A DNA stretch of 64,000 nucleotides from AC-32 sp963719275 (GCA_963719275.1 CAVRBT010000010.1:186001-250000); one strand, 5' to 3'; shown: positions 51,779 through 60,689, numbered from the stretch's first letter. A program made the numbers and translations. Notes: generated from the letters alone by a model not told the origin.

Positions 51779-52794
51779 GCGGCGACGCCGGTGAACTGCG
51801 GGATCACGTCCCTGCCGTAGGTGGCCAGCGTCTCGTCCGCGCGCTCGGTCATCAGGTAGATGTCGAACTGGTCGACGCCGATCCCTTCGAGCTCGCGCAG
51901 CTTCTCCGTGATCTGGTCGGGAGTGCCGAGGATGCAGAAGCGGTCGCAGATCTCGTCGGTCACGAACTCGCCGTGCTTGGCCCCGACGCGGCTGTGGTCC
52001 TTGTAGTCGTAGAACTTCCGCGCCTTGACGAAGTCCGTGAGCGCGCTCGGGATCTCGTCCGAGTCCTCGCCGTAGCGCTCGATCAGGTCCATGACGTGGT
52101 TCGAGACCATCGCCGGGAACCAGCGCACCTGGTCGCGCGCCTCGGCGAGGTCGTCGGAGACGTGGCTCGGGGCGCAGACGATGCACTTCAGCGCGTCCGG
52201 GTCGCGGCCCGCCTCCTCGGCGGCCTTTCGCGCAGTGCCCATGATCCACTGGATGATCTGCGGGTCGGCGAGCTGGATGATCACGCCGTCGCCGACCCGG
52301 CCCGCGACGCCGAGCGCGCGCGGGCCGTAGCCGGCGACCCACATCGGGATGTCGGGCAGCTCGTCGCGGACCCATTCGAGCTTGAGCTCCTTGCCGTTCC
52401 ACTCGACTTGGCGGCCGTTCATCAGGTCCTTGATCATCGCCAGGCGGCGCTCGAACTCGGCCACTCTCACGGGCTTGAGCCCGACGACGCGACGCGACGA
52501 GTCGCCGCGGCCGATCCCCATCACGGCGCGCCCGTTCGAGATGTCGTGGAGCGTCGCGTACCAACTTGCGGTGATGGTCGGCTCGCGGATGCCCGGGTTC
52601 GTGACGCAATGGCCGAGCTTGATCTTCTCGGTCTGGACAGCGGCGACCGGAAGGAGCGCGTAGCTCTCCTGCCAGAGGATGTGCGAGTCGTACGTCCAGC
52701 CGTACTCGAAGCCGTTCCTCTCGCCGTTCTGCAACACCTCGACGAGGCGCGTGTAGGGCGGGTCCGGTAGGGCGGTCACGCCGAAGCTCAGCAT
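51775..52794 (-). CDS. F420-dependent LLM-class oxidoreductase (TIGR03842-like)
   Basis: A 339-aa luciferase-like TIM-barrel enzyme: FEYGWTYDSHILWQESYALL, GHCVTNPGIREPTITASWYATLHDISNGRAVMGIGRGDS and PMWVAGYGPRALGVAGRVGDGVII. The TIGR03842 branch belongs to the F420-using group and tends to occur beside hydantoinase and carbamoylase genes, as it does here (53566 and 58882). It may reduce or oxidise a pyrimidine-like or hydantoin-like ring with F420; that is inference. ATG 52794 gives the family N-terminus. Confidence 0.88.
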   Translation of the reverse strand: MLSFGVTALPDPPYTRLVEVLQNGERNGFEYGWTYDSHILWQESYALLPVAAVQTEKIKLGHCVTNPGIREPTITASWYATLHDISNGRAVMGIGRGDSSRRVVGLKPVRVAEFERRLAMIKDLMNGRQVEWNGKELKLEWVRDELPDIPMWVAGYGPRALGVAGRVGDGVIIQLADPQIIQWIMGTARKAAEEAGRDPDALKCIVCAPSHVSDDLAEARDQVRWFPAMVSNHVMDLIERYGEDSDEIPSALTDFVKARKFYDYKDHSRVGAKHGEFVTDEICDRFCILGTPDQITEKLRELEGIGVDQFDIYLMTERADETLATYGRDVIPQFTGVAA

Positions 52795-52867
52795 CTGCTC
52801 CTCCTCCCAGTCGCTGGCAGGGGAATGAGCATACCGCCCCTAAATCGCCGTGCGATGACGCGTGTTC

Positions 52868-53494
52868 CTAGGTCATGAGCCACACCACCAGTCGCGGGCG
52901 CAGCGCCGAGTCGGCGTAGCTTGAACTCGGAAGTGCCGGGCCACCCACCGCGTAGTCCTCCTGTTCGTCGACGAGCTTCAGCAGCACGCCGTCGTTCGCA
53001 AGCGCCCCCGCGTACCAGTCGGCGACCGTGTCCGTCACGTCCCAGACGAGCCACTCGGGACTCGCACCGGGCTCGACCTCGGCGAACGCCACCGCAGGTC
53101 CGAACGCAACCTCCCTCCGTGCATACCAGTCCGGCGTGTAGATCGGGCGCGCTTCGAGCGAGAAACCGCGTCCGTCGCACGGCACCGTCCGCCGGAGCGG
53201 CGCCGTGCACGTCCCGTCGTACCTGAGCCAGAGCTCCGCGGTCACGACGGTCGCGCCCGCAGGCAGCCCCTCCAGCTGGAACCGCAGCGCCGAGCGCCAG
53301 ACCTTGTCGCCGGCGCCGCCGAGCTCCAGCCGGTCGAGGTCGTCGCGATAGCAGCGCTCCTCCCAGTCGTAGCCCCAGCTGCACAGGAACGGCAGCGAGA
53401 CGTCGTCGGTCGGCGCAAGCACGACCGTCTCCAGGCTCGCAGCGGCCCGCGACGCGAGCGCCGCAGCGGCCAGAAGCACGAGCAGAAAGCGCAT
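52868..53494 (-). CDS. Secreted DNRLRE-type domain protein
   Basis: A 208-aa exported protein (signal RFLLVLLAAAALASRAAA). The body (SALRFQLEGLPAGATVVTAELWLRYDG, WLVWDVTDTVADWYAGALANDGVLLKL, RPRLVVWL) matches the DNRLRE beta-sandwich that binds carbohydrate or forms surface layers. It has no catalytic domain. It sits between two catabolic genes but is unlikely to take part in the pathway. Confidence 0.78.
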   Translation of the reverse strand: MRFLLVLLAAAALASRAAASLETVVLAPTDDVSLPFLCSWGYDWEERCYRDDLDRLELGGAGDKVWRSALRFQLEGLPAGATVVTAELWLRYDGTCTAPLRRTVPCDGRGFSLEARPIYTPDWYARREVAFGPAVAFAEVEPGASPEWLVWDVTDTVADWYAGALANDGVLLKLVDEQEDYAVGGPALPSSSYADSALRPRLVVWLMT

Positions 53495-53565
53495 GCCTCC
53501 ACCGTGCCGACGAGACCCTCACGCGTGTGTGACGGCTTCGTGTCGAAAGTGGAACTTCGCCGCCG

Positions 53566-54807
53566 CTAGCCGGATGCGACGCTGGCGATCGTCTTGTCCG
53601 CCAACCGGTCGAGGGCCTGCACGGACAGCTCGACGTGCTCTTCCTTCGTGTCCTCCAGCTTCGTGTGCGAGAGCCCTCGCAGGCTCTGGACGAACAGCAT
53701 CACCGTCGGCACACCCGCGCGCGCGACCTCGGCCGCGTCGTGCAGCGGCCCGCTCGGCAGGCGGTGGGACTCACCCGCGACCTCGCGGATCGCCTCGTCG
53801 GCCAGCGAGATCAGCCCCTCGTCGAACAGGATCGGCTCGATGCTCCAGATCCGCTCCCACTCGACGTCAAGGTCCTCCTCCTGCGCGAACCGCCGCGAGG
53901 CCGCCTCGGCGTTGCTCAGCATCTCGGCGAGCTGGGTCGCGTCGAGGTGCCGCTGGTCCAGGAGACACTCCGCGGTCTCGACGACTGACGTCACGATCCC
54001 CGGCTTCGTCACGACGCCGCCCATCGTGCAAACTGCCCCGCCCCCGACACGCGACGCGATCTCCCGGATCTCGAGCTCGAGCTTCGCCGCCCCCGCGAGC
54101 GCGTCGCGGCGCTTGTCCATCGGCGTCGACCCAGCGTGCGCGGCCTGGCCGCGGAAGGTGACCTGGTGCCGTTCCACGCCGAACGTGCCGAGCACGACGC
54201 CCAGCGGCAGGTCCAGCGATTCCAGCACCGGCCCCTGCTCGATATGCAGCTCGAGGTAGGCCGCCGCCCCCTCCAACTGCGAGCGCGCCTCCAGCGCCCG
54301 GTCCAGGTCTACCCCGTACGCGCCGACGGCGTCCGGGAGCGAAACGCCCTCCGCGTCGCGGCGCTCCCGCAGCTCGTCCTGGTCGGCCATCGAGCCCGCC
54401 GCCGCCGAGGACCCGAAGAGCGAGCGGCCGAAGCGCGCGCCCTCCTCGTCGGCCCAGTTGACGAGCCGCACCGTCGTCGCAAGCGAGCCGTCCTCGGCCA
54501 GCCGACGCAGCACCTCGACCCCGGCGAGCACGTTCAGAGCCCCGTCCAGCCAGCCGCCGTTCGGGACCGAGTCGATGTGGCCCCCGATCAGCACGGCCCG
54601 ATCGGACGCTCCCCGCAGCGTCCACCACTGGTTCCCCGCCTGGTCGATCTCCTCCTCGAGCGGCAGCCCCGCCAGCTTCTCGCGCAGCCACCCGCGAGCC
54701 CGCTCCCACGTTTCCGTCCAGGCCACCCGCTGCGCGCCGTTCTCGTCCCCGGTCAGCTCACGCAACTCCTTCAGCTCGGCGACGGTTCTCGCGGGATCGA
54801 ACGGCAC
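53566..54807 (-). CDS. M20-family amidase: N-carbamoyl amino acid hydrolase / ureidopropionase type
   Basis: A 413-aa zinc-dependent amidohydrolase of the hydantoinase/carbamoylase family. Metal and catalytic motifs: LIGGHIDSVPNGGWLDGALNV (about 71-91), WADEEGARFGRSLFGS with the catalytic Glu pair, ELHIEQGPVLES and the late LPSGPLHDAAEVARAGVPTVMLF. It would open N-carbamoyl-beta-alanine or an N-carbamoyl amino acid to the free amine, CO2 and ammonia, the step after the dihydropyrimidinase at 58882. Divergent from the transporter operon, 46 bp away. Confidence 0.88.
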   Translation of the reverse strand: MPFDPARTVAELKELRELTGDENGAQRVAWTETWERARGWLREKLAGLPLEEEIDQAGNQWWTLRGASDRAVLIGGHIDSVPNGGWLDGALNVLAGVEVLRRLAEDGSLATTVRLVNWADEEGARFGRSLFGSSAAAGSMADQDELRERRDAEGVSLPDAVGAYGVDLDRALEARSQLEGAAAYLELHIEQGPVLESLDLPLGVVLGTFGVERHQVTFRGQAAHAGSTPMDKRRDALAGAAKLELEIREIASRVGGGAVCTMGGVVTKPGIVTSVVETAECLLDQRHLDATQLAEMLSNAEAASRRFAQEEDLDVEWERIWSIEPILFDEGLISLADEAIREVAGESHRLPSGPLHDAAEVARAGVPTVMLFVQSLRGLSHTKLEDTKEEHVELSVQALDRLADKTIASVASG

Positions 54808-54853
54808 GGCGCGATGCTAACCGGCTGCAGCGGAGTGTGGTAAGCATCCGCCG

Positions 54854-55732
54854 ATGGCTTCGATTGCCGTCGACCGCACGACCACACCGAGGATCGGGGC
54901 GATACACGGGCTTAGGCGCGTCGGCCTCGTCGTGGCCGGAATCGCGGTCTTCTGGGCCCTGTGGGAGGGCTACCGCTGGTTCGGGGAGACGGTCGGGATC
55001 ACGTGGCCCTTCCCGGTCGACGCAACCAACATGCCGCACATCCACGACATGCTGAACGCGCTTACCGAGCCGCTTCAGCCGGGTGGCCCGCCGCTGATCC
55101 AGGAGGAATGGCACTGGGCGCTCTTCACGGCGAAGGAGGCGCTCCTCGGGTTCGTGATCGGCGGCGCCGTCGGCTTCGGGCTCGCCGTGCTGCTCGCACA
55201 CTCGGTGCTCCTGCGGCGCGGCCTGCTGCCCTACATCGTCGTCTCGCAGACCGTGCCGATCCTCGCGGTCGCGCCCATGGTCGTCGTCGGCCTCGGGACG
55301 AAAGGTGTGACGCCGTGGGTCTCGGTCTCCGTGATCGCCGCCTACCTCACGTTCTTCCCGGTCGCGATGAACACGCTGCGCGGGCTGCTCTCGCCCCGCC
55401 CGCGCGACCTGGAGCTGATGCGCTCCCTCGCGGCCGATCGCCGCAGCGTGCTCTGGAAGCTGCGCCTGCCTGCGTCGCTGCCGTTCGTCTTCTCCGCGCT
55501 CAAGATCGCGGCGACCGCCTGTGTGATCGGCGCGATCATCGGCGAGACGCCGGCCTCGATCCAGGACGGCCTCGGCGGCGCGATCGTCAACTTCAACCAG
55601 TACTACTCGACCGGTCCCGAGCGGCTGTGGGCGACGAACATCGTCTGCGCCGTGCTCGGCTTCGCCTTCTTCGGCGCTGTCGTCCTCGTCGAGCACTTTG
55701 TCCTGCGCCGGGCACCGGAGCACGTCGTATGA
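54854..55732 (+). CDS. ABC transporter permease, NitT/TauT type
   Basis: A 292-aa inner-membrane permease with six helices and the EAA loop as GLLSPRPRDLELMRSLAADRRSVLWKLRLPASLPFVFSALK. N-terminal FPVDATNMPHIHDMLNAL is typical of the pyrimidine/riboflavin-precursor importers. One of two permeases flanking the ATPase gene. Start ATG 54854; stop TGA at 55730-55732 overlaps a small open frame. Confidence 0.9.
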   Translation: MASIAVDRTTTPRIGAIHGLRRVGLVVAGIAVFWALWEGYRWFGETVGITWPFPVDATNMPHIHDMLNALTEPLQPGGPPLIQEEWHWALFTAKEALLGFVIGGAVGFGLAVLLAHSVLLRRGLLPYIVVSQTVPILAVAPMVVVGLGTKGVTPWVSVSVIAAYLTFFPVAMNTLRGLLSPRPRDLELMRSLAADRRSVLWKLRLPASLPFVFSALKIAATACVIGAIIGETPASIQDGLGGAIVNFNQYYSTGPERLWATNIVCAVLGFAFFGAVVLVEHFVLRRAPEHVV

Positions 55733-55914
55733 CATACGACGTGGTGGAGGGGGTTATGGGGAACCGGGAGGTTCCCCGGATCGTGATCCTCGAAGTGCGC
55801 GGCGCTGCCAGCGGCGCGCGGTTCGAGGCGATTCCAGGAGAAGAAGGGGGCCCGCGGGGGGAACATGGTTTCCCCCGCGCGACGGAGACGAAGGCGGAGG
55901 AGCACGTGGTATGA
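55729..55914 (+). CDS. Small open frame bridging permease and ATPase genes (61 aa)
   Basis: ATG 55729 overlaps the permease stop (ATGA) and TGA 55912-55914 overlaps the ATPase start (ATGA). The product (MTYDVVEGVMGNREVPRIVI..., ending TKAEEHVV) has no family resemblance, but its last residues EEHVV copy the permease's own end, PEHVV. It is the coding view of the insert described next. Whether the peptide matters or only keeps translation coupled is unknown. Confidence 0.4.
   Translation: MTYDVVEGVMGNREVPRIVILEVRGAASGARFEAIPGEEGGPRGEHGFPRATETKAEEHVV
55733..55898 (+). repeat. Hairpin-rich insert flanked by a 16-bp duplication
   Basis: The insert is bounded by GGAGCACGTCGTATGA (55717-55732) and GGAGCACGTGGTATGA (55899-55914; 15 of 16 identical). 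Its left edge forms a perfect inverted repeat with the flank (CACGTCGTATG, A, CATACGACGTG; 55721-55743). Inside are GGGGAACC-GGGA-GGTTCCCC (55758-55777) and a 10-bp stem GCGGGGGG.../...CCCCCGC (55854-55878). Without it, the permease stop and ATPase start would overlap as ATGA. Confidence 0.7.
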
Positions 55915-56711
55915 ACGAACGACCGGCCGTCTCGATCCAGGGCGTCTCCAAGCAGTTCCGAGCGGGCGTCACCGCGCTCACCGGGATCGACCTCGACGTC
56001 CAGCCGCGAGAGTTCGTCTCGCTGATCGGCCCCTCAGGCTGCGGCAAGTCGACGCTGCTGCGGATCATCGGCGACCTGACCGACCCCTCGGACGGCGTCG
56101 TCGAGGTGAACGGCAAGCCGGCCCCGCAGGCGCGGCGCGACCACGACTACGGGATCGTCTTTCAGGAGGCCGTGCTCTACGACTGGCGCACGGTCGCCAA
56201 GAACATCGCGCTCCCGCTCGAGCTGCTGCGCTGGAGCCGCGAGAAGCGGACGCGGCGCGTGAACGAGATGCTCAGGCTGGTCGAGCTCGAGAGCTTCGAG
56301 GACCACCGCCCGTGGCAGCTCTCGGGCGGCATGCAGCAGCGCGTCGCCATCGCACGCGCGCTCTCGTTCGACCCGGCGCTGCTGCTGATGGACGAGCCGT
56401 TCGGCGCGCTCGACGAGATGACGCGCGAGCGCCTGAACATGGAGTTGCTGCGGATCTGGGAGGCCAGCAGCTCGACGATCGTTTTCGTCACCCACTCGAT
56501 CCCCGAGGCGGTCTTCCTCTCCACCCGGGTGGTGGTCATGTCGCCGCGGCCGGGACAGATCGCGGACATCGTCGAGGTCGACCTGCCGTACCCGCGCACC
56601 GCCGAGACGCGCGAGGAGCCGCGCTTCTTCGAGCTCGTGACCGGCGTGCGCGAGCGCCTCGCCGGGCGCGGCGCGCAGGTCGAGCCGGAGCTCGCGGAGG
56701 ACGCGCCGTGA
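55911..56711 (+). CDS. ABC transporter ATP-binding protein, NitT/TauT type
   Basis: A 266-aa ATPase: Walker A GPSGCGKSTLL (about 42-52), Q-loop IVFQEAVLYDW, signature LSGGMQQRVAIARALS, Walker B LLLMDEPFGALDE and the switch His in VFVTHSIPEAVFLS. It energises the two flanking permeases. ATG 55911 gives the family N-terminus (VSIQGVSKQF). The earlier in-frame sequence is the insert. Confidence 0.92.
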   Translation: MNERPAVSIQGVSKQFRAGVTALTGIDLDVQPREFVSLIGPSGCGKSTLLRIIGDLTDPSDGVVEVNGKPAPQARRDHDYGIVFQEAVLYDWRTVAKNIALPLELLRWSREKRTRRVNEMLRLVELESFEDHRPWQLSGGMQQRVAIARALSFDPALLLMDEPFGALDEMTRERLNMELLRIWEASSSTIVFVTHSIPEAVFLSTRVVVMSPRPGQIADIVEVDLPYPRTAETREEPRFFELVTGVRERLAGRGAQVEPELAEDAP

Positions 56712-56808
56712 GCCGTCGCTTGCGATGGCGATCTCAGGCCGAGCGGGCTTCGCTCGCTCGGCCGTCTGCGCCGGCGACCGGGAACGCCGAACGTCAGGAG
56801 CGGTCGCT
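56712..56808 (+). repeat. Hairpin-bearing spacer with duplicated gene boundary
   Basis: Between the ATPase stop and the second permease start lies GGCCGAGCG (56737-56745) facing CGCTCGGCC (56755-56763). The boundary sequence GCCGTGAGCCGTCGC (56705-56719) recurs as GCTGTGACCGTCGC (56806-56819), which carries the permease's GTG. Without the spacer, stop and start would overlap as GTGA. Confidence 0.5.
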
Positions 56809-57600
56809 GTGACCGTCGCGCTCCGCCAACGCGTGGTCGACTGGGGCCCGCCGCTCGTCGTCTTCGCGCTCGGGATCCTGACCTGGCAGCTGCTGGTGGT
56901 CGCGTTCAACATCCAGGAGTTCCTGCTGCCGAAGCCGACCGAGATCGCGCGGACGCTCTGGGACGAGCGCAGCTCGCTCTGGCACGCGGGCATCTACACG
57001 TTCAAGGAGGCGCTCGGCGGCTTCGCGCTGGGCTCGAGCTTCGCAATCGTCGTGGCGCTGGTGTTCGCGGCCTTCCGCTCGCTCGGGACGGCCTTCATGC
57101 CGTTCGCGGTGGCGGCGAACGCGGTGCCGATCATCGCCTTCGCGCCGATCATGAACAACTGGTTCGGCCTACTGAACCCGTTCTCGAAGATGGCGATCGC
57201 GGCTGTCCTTTGCTTCTTCCCGGTGCTGATCAACATGCTCCGCGGGCTGACCTCGGTCGACCCGCGCGCGATCGAGCTGATGCGCTCCTACGCTGCCGGC
57301 CAGGGCTCGACCTTCCGCCGCGTGCGCATCCCGGCCTCGCTGCCGCACCTCTTCGCCGGGCTGAAGATCGCGAGCGTGCTCTCGATGATCGGCGCGATCG
57401 TCGGCGAGTACTTCGGCGGGCCGACGACGGCGCTCGGCGTCACGATCCTGAACGCCTCGGCCTACACGAACTTCTCGCTCGCCTGGGCCGGGATCGTGCT
57501 GGCCAGCGCCTTCGGCATCCTCTTCTACGGCGCAGTCGCCCTCGTAGAGCGGCTGACCACCTCGTGGGACCCCTCGCGCCGGGCCTTCCACGCGGAGTGA
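56809..57600 (+). CDS. ABC transporter permease, NitT/TauT type (second)
   Basis: A 263-aa six-helix permease with the EAA loop as RGLTSVDPRAIELMRSYAAGQGSTFRRVRIPASLPHLFAGLK. GTG 56809 is chosen because AGGAG (56796-56800) precedes it by 8 nt and it starts the conserved protein; ATG 56725 would add residues encoded by the hairpin spacer. Pairs with the permease at 54854 in one transporter. Confidence 0.9.
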   Translation: MTVALRQRVVDWGPPLVVFALGILTWQLLVVAFNIQEFLLPKPTEIARTLWDERSSLWHAGIYTFKEALGGFALGSSFAIVVALVFAAFRSLGTAFMPFAVAANAVPIIAFAPIMNNWFGLLNPFSKMAIAAVLCFFPVLINMLRGLTSVDPRAIELMRSYAAGQGSTFRRVRIPASLPHLFAGLKIASVLSMIGAIVGEYFGGPTTALGVTILNASAYTNFSLAWAGIVLASAFGILFYGAVALVERLTTSWDPSRRAFHAE

Positions 57601-57656
57601 AAGCGGGGCAGAATGGCGCGGACCGGATGGGGTCGTCGAACACGAAGGGAGAACGG

Positions 57657-58784
57657 ATGAGTCGCAGGTTCCTGCTCGCGGCACTCGTGCTGCTCGTGAG
57701 CGTGCTCGTCGCCGGCTGTGGTGGTGGCAGCAAGTCCTCGGAGAGCGGAGGGGAAACCGAGGGCGGCGGCGCCAAGAAGAAGGTGACCCTCCAGCTGAAG
57801 TGGGTCACGCAGGCGCAGTTCGCCGGCTACTACGCCGCGAAGGCCAAGGGCTACTACGACGAGGAGGGCCTCGACGTCAACATCAAGGTCGGCGGCCCGA
57901 GCATCACGCCCGAGCAGGTCGTGCTCGGCAAGCAGGCCCAGTTCGGCATCGACTGGCTCCCGAGCCTGCTCGCGGCGCGCGACCAGGGCCAGGATCTCGT
58001 CAACATCGCGCAGGTCTTCGGCAAGAGCGGCATGACGGAACTGACCTGGAAGGACTCCGGGATCACGTCGATCGCGCAGATGAAAGGCAAGAAGGTCGGC
58101 GTCTGGTGCTGCGGCAACGAGAACGAGCTCTACGCCGCCCTGAACAAGAACGGCATGAACCCGAAGAAGGACGTCACGATCGTCAACCAGCCGTTCGACA
58201 TGAACCTCTTCCTGAAGAATCAGGTCGACGCCGCGGCGGCGATGACCTACAACGAGCTCGCCCAGGTTCTCGAGACGACGAACCCGAAGACGGGCCAGCT
58301 CTACAAGCCCAGCGACCTCAACATCATGACGATGGAGGACGCCGGCACGGGCATGCTCGAGGACGGCGTCTTCGTCCGGGGCGACTGGATCGCGGACAAG
58401 GACAACGCGCAGACCGCCAAGAAGTTCCTCGCGGCGAGCTTCAAGGGTTGGGTCTACTGCCGCGACCACGTCCAGGAGTGCACGCAGATCGTGCTGAACA
58501 ACGGCCCGACGCTCGGCAAGGGCCACCAGACGTGGCAGATGAACGAGATCAACGCGCTCATCTGGCCGGCGCCGAAGGGCATCGGTGTGATGGACAAGGC
58601 CGCCTACGACCGCACCGCGAAGATCGCGCAGGACTTCAAGGTGATCAAGCAGGCGCCGAGCTCGGACGCCTACCGCACCGACCTGGCGCAGGACGCGGTT
58701 GACGAGATCTCCGCCGAGGGCGTCGACGTGAACGGCAGCGACTACAAGAAGGTGACCGTGAAGGTCACGCCCAAGGGCGCCTGA
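57657..58784 (+). CDS. ABC substrate-binding lipoprotein, NMT1/Thi5-like
   Basis: A 375-aa lipoprotein: signal ending LVAGC with the lipidated Cys at about 22, then a Gly/Ser linker. The mature part has LQLKWVTQAQFAGYYAAKAKGYYDEEGLDV, the NMT1/Thi5 signature, and VWCCGNENELYAALNKNG, resembling the CCGN pyrimidine-binding motif of Thi5-like proteins. It probably captures a pyrimidine-like compound for the importer. ATG 57657 behind AAGGGAGAA. A true terminator follows. Confidence 0.9.
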   Translation: MSRRFLLAALVLLVSVLVAGCGGGSKSSESGGETEGGGAKKKVTLQLKWVTQAQFAGYYAAKAKGYYDEEGLDVNIKVGGPSITPEQVVLGKQAQFGIDWLPSLLAARDQGQDLVNIAQVFGKSGMTELTWKDSGITSIAQMKGKKVGVWCCGNENELYAALNKNGMNPKKDVTIVNQPFDMNLFLKNQVDAAAAMTYNELAQVLETTNPKTGQLYKPSDLNIMTMEDAGTGMLEDGVFVRGDWIADKDNAQTAKKFLAASFKGWVYCRDHVQECTQIVLNNGPTLGKGHQTWQMNEINALIWPAPKGIGVMDKAAYDRTAKIAQDFKVIKQAPSSDAYRTDLAQDAVDEISAEGVDVNGSDYKKVTVKVTPKGA

Positions 58785-58804
58785 TCTCCACGGGCAACCG
58801 GATC

Positions 58805-58838
58805 ACGAGGCCTTCCTTTCCGGGAGGCCTCGTTTTCT
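58805..58838 (+). terminator. Rho-independent terminator of the importer operon
   Basis: ACGAGGCCTTCC (58805-58816) pairs with GGGAGGCCTCGT (58822-58833), one T-G wobble, loop TTTCC, followed by TTTTCTTCT. It is the only hairpin in the window with a proper T-tract and lies 20 nt after the binding-protein stop. Confidence 0.92.
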
Positions 58839-58881
58839 TCTACGCTCGCGGCGAGGCACCAGCGCAGACGAGGAGGGCCCG

Positions 58882-60291
58882 ATGTCAGTACTGATCAAGG
58901 GCGGCCGGATCATCACCGCCGCCGACGACTACGTTGCGGACATCTACGTCGAGGACGAGACGGTCACGCTGATCGGCGAGTCGCTCGACATGAGCGCCGA
59001 CAAGGTGATCGACGCGAGCGGCAAGTACCTGCTGCCGGGGCTCGTCGACCCGCACACGCACCTGGACATGCCCTTCGGCGGCACGGTCACGATCGACGAC
59101 GTCGAGTCCGGCCAGACCGCGGCGGCCTTCGGCGGCACGACTTGCCACGTCGACTTCATCATCCAGCCGCAGGGTTCGAGCTTCGCCGACGCGATCGCCG
59201 AGTGGCGCGCGAAGGCCAACGGCAAGCAGGTGATCGACATGGGCTACCACATGGCGGTCACCGACCTCGAGGAGGGCGGCACGCTCGAGGAGCTCACTTC
59301 GCTGCCGGACGAGGGAATCACTTCCTACAAGCTCTTCATGGCCTACAAGGGCGCGCTCATGGTCGACGACGAGACGCTCTTCCGCACGATGGAGGTCGCG
59401 GCCCAGACCGGCGCGCTCGTGATGGTGCACGCCGAGAACGGCGACGTGATCGACGTGCTCGTCCGGCAGGCGCTGGAGGCCGGCAACACCGAGCCGCTCT
59501 ACCACGCGCTCACGCGGCCGCCCGAGGCGGAGGGCGAAGCGACGAACCGTGCGATCCAGCTCGCCCATCTCGCCCGCGCGCCGCTCTATGTCGTCCACGT
59601 CACGTGTCGCGAGGCCGTCGAGCCGATCTCGCGCGCACGCGAGGCGGGCTGGGACGTCTGGGGCGAGACCTGTATCCAGTACTTCTTCAACTCGCTCGAC
59701 GACATCGCGAAGCCGGACTTCGAGGGCGCGAAGTACGTCTACTCGCCGCCGGTGCGCGACAAGTCGAACTGGGAGGTCCTCTGGAACGCCGTCCGCAGCG
59801 ACGCGCTCTCGGCGATCTCGACCGACCACTGCGCCTTCCTCTGGGACGGCCAGAAGACGCTCGGCAAGGACGACTTCTCGAAGATCCCGAACGGCGGGCC
59901 GGGCCTCGAGAACCGGCTGCACATGATCCACGAGTTCGGCGCGCGAGCTGGGCGGATCTCGCTGAACCGGATGGTCGAGCTGCTGGCGACGAACCCGGCG
60001 AAGCTGTTCGGCCTGTATCCGAAGAAGGGCACGGTCGCCGTCGGCTCCGACGCGGACCTCGTCGTCTTCGACCCGGAGAAGAAGCTGACGATCACGGCCG
60101 CGAACCAGCACTCGAAGACCGACTACAACCTCTACGAGGGCACCGAGGTGACGGGCTCGCCGGAAGTCGTGCTGCTGCGCGGAAACGTGCTCGTGGAGGG
60201 CGACGAGCTGGTGGCCTCGCCGGGGATCGGGCAGTACGTGGCGCGGGCGCGTTTCGGCAAGGAGCTGCGGGCGAGGAGCGCCGTGGCGTGA
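58882..60291 (+). CDS. hydA: Dihydropyrimidinase / D-hydantoinase
   Basis: A 469-aa amidohydrolase-fold enzyme with two zinc ions. Metal ligands: GLVDPHTHLDMPFGG (HxH, about 58-60), the carbamylated Lys in ITSYKLFMAYKG (about 150), His in VMVHAENGDV (about 183) and VVHVTC (about 239), and Asp in AISTDHCAF (about 316). It opens dihydropyrimidine or hydantoin rings to N-carbamoyl amino acids. ATG 58882 behind GAGGAGG. It follows the importer operon after a terminator, so it has its own promoter. The M20 enzyme at 53566 would act next. Confidence 0.93.
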   Translation: MSVLIKGGRIITAADDYVADIYVEDETVTLIGESLDMSADKVIDASGKYLLPGLVDPHTHLDMPFGGTVTIDDVESGQTAAAFGGTTCHVDFIIQPQGSSFADAIAEWRAKANGKQVIDMGYHMAVTDLEEGGTLEELTSLPDEGITSYKLFMAYKGALMVDDETLFRTMEVAAQTGALVMVHAENGDVIDVLVRQALEAGNTEPLYHALTRPPEAEGEATNRAIQLAHLARAPLYVVHVTCREAVEPISRAREAGWDVWGETCIQYFFNSLDDIAKPDFEGAKYVYSPPVRDKSNWEVLWNAVRSDALSAISTDHCAFLWDGQKTLGKDDFSKIPNGGPGLENRLHMIHEFGARAGRISLNRMVELLATNPAKLFGLYPKKGTVAVGSDADLVVFDPEKKLTITAANQHSKTDYNLYEGTEVTGSPEVVLLRGNVLVEGDELVASPGIGQYVARARFGKELRARSAVA

Positions 60292-60647
60292 GGCGGCTCC
60301 TGCTTCTCGGGCTCGTCGTGGCGGCCGCGGCGCTGGCACCCGCGGCTGCGGCGAAGGTCTCGTACTGCAGTCCGACCGGCGACTACTGCACCTCCGTCAA
60401 GAAGGTGCGGGGAATCCGCTTCCTCACCGTCGAGACCTTCGCCTTCAACGGCCGCGTGAAGATCTGCGTGCGCGATCCGAAAGGCGGCCGCGTCTGCCAC
60501 AGCTTCCGCATGACCAAGGGCGGGCCGGCATACCTCCTGAGCATCCGCTGGCGGCGCCATTACCCGGACCGCGGCGCCGGCACCTACCGCGTGTCGTTCG
60601 TCCTCGGCGCGCAGCGACTCGGCCCCGTTCTCACGTTCGCGAGATAG
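60288..60647 (+). CDS. Small secreted protein
   Basis: A 119-aa exported protein (signal RRLLLLGLVVAAAALAPAAAA). The mature part has two Cys pairs (SYCSPTGDYCTSV; KICVRDPKGGRVCHSF) and a beta-rich C-terminus (GTYRVSFVLGAQRLGPVLTF). I know no function. GTG 60288 overlaps the hydantoinase stop (GTGA), so it is co-translated; a link to the pathway is not obvious. Confidence 0.68.
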   Translation: MRRLLLLGLVVAAAALAPAAAAKVSYCSPTGDYCTSVKKVRGIRFLTVETFAFNGRVKICVRDPKGGRVCHSFRMTKGGPAYLLSIRWRRHYPDRGAGTYRVSFVLGAQRLGPVLTFAR

Positions 60648-60648
60648 C

Positions 60649-60675
60649 CGGAGGGCGGCGCGAGGCCGCCCTCCG
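60649..60675. terminator. Hairpin after the hydantoinase operon
   Basis: CGGAGGGCGGC (60649-60659) pairs perfectly with GCCGCCCTCCG (60665-60675), loop GCGAG, one base after the stop codon of the small secreted protein. No T-run. Confidence 0.7.
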
Positions 60676-60689
60676 ACCCAACTCGCTAC

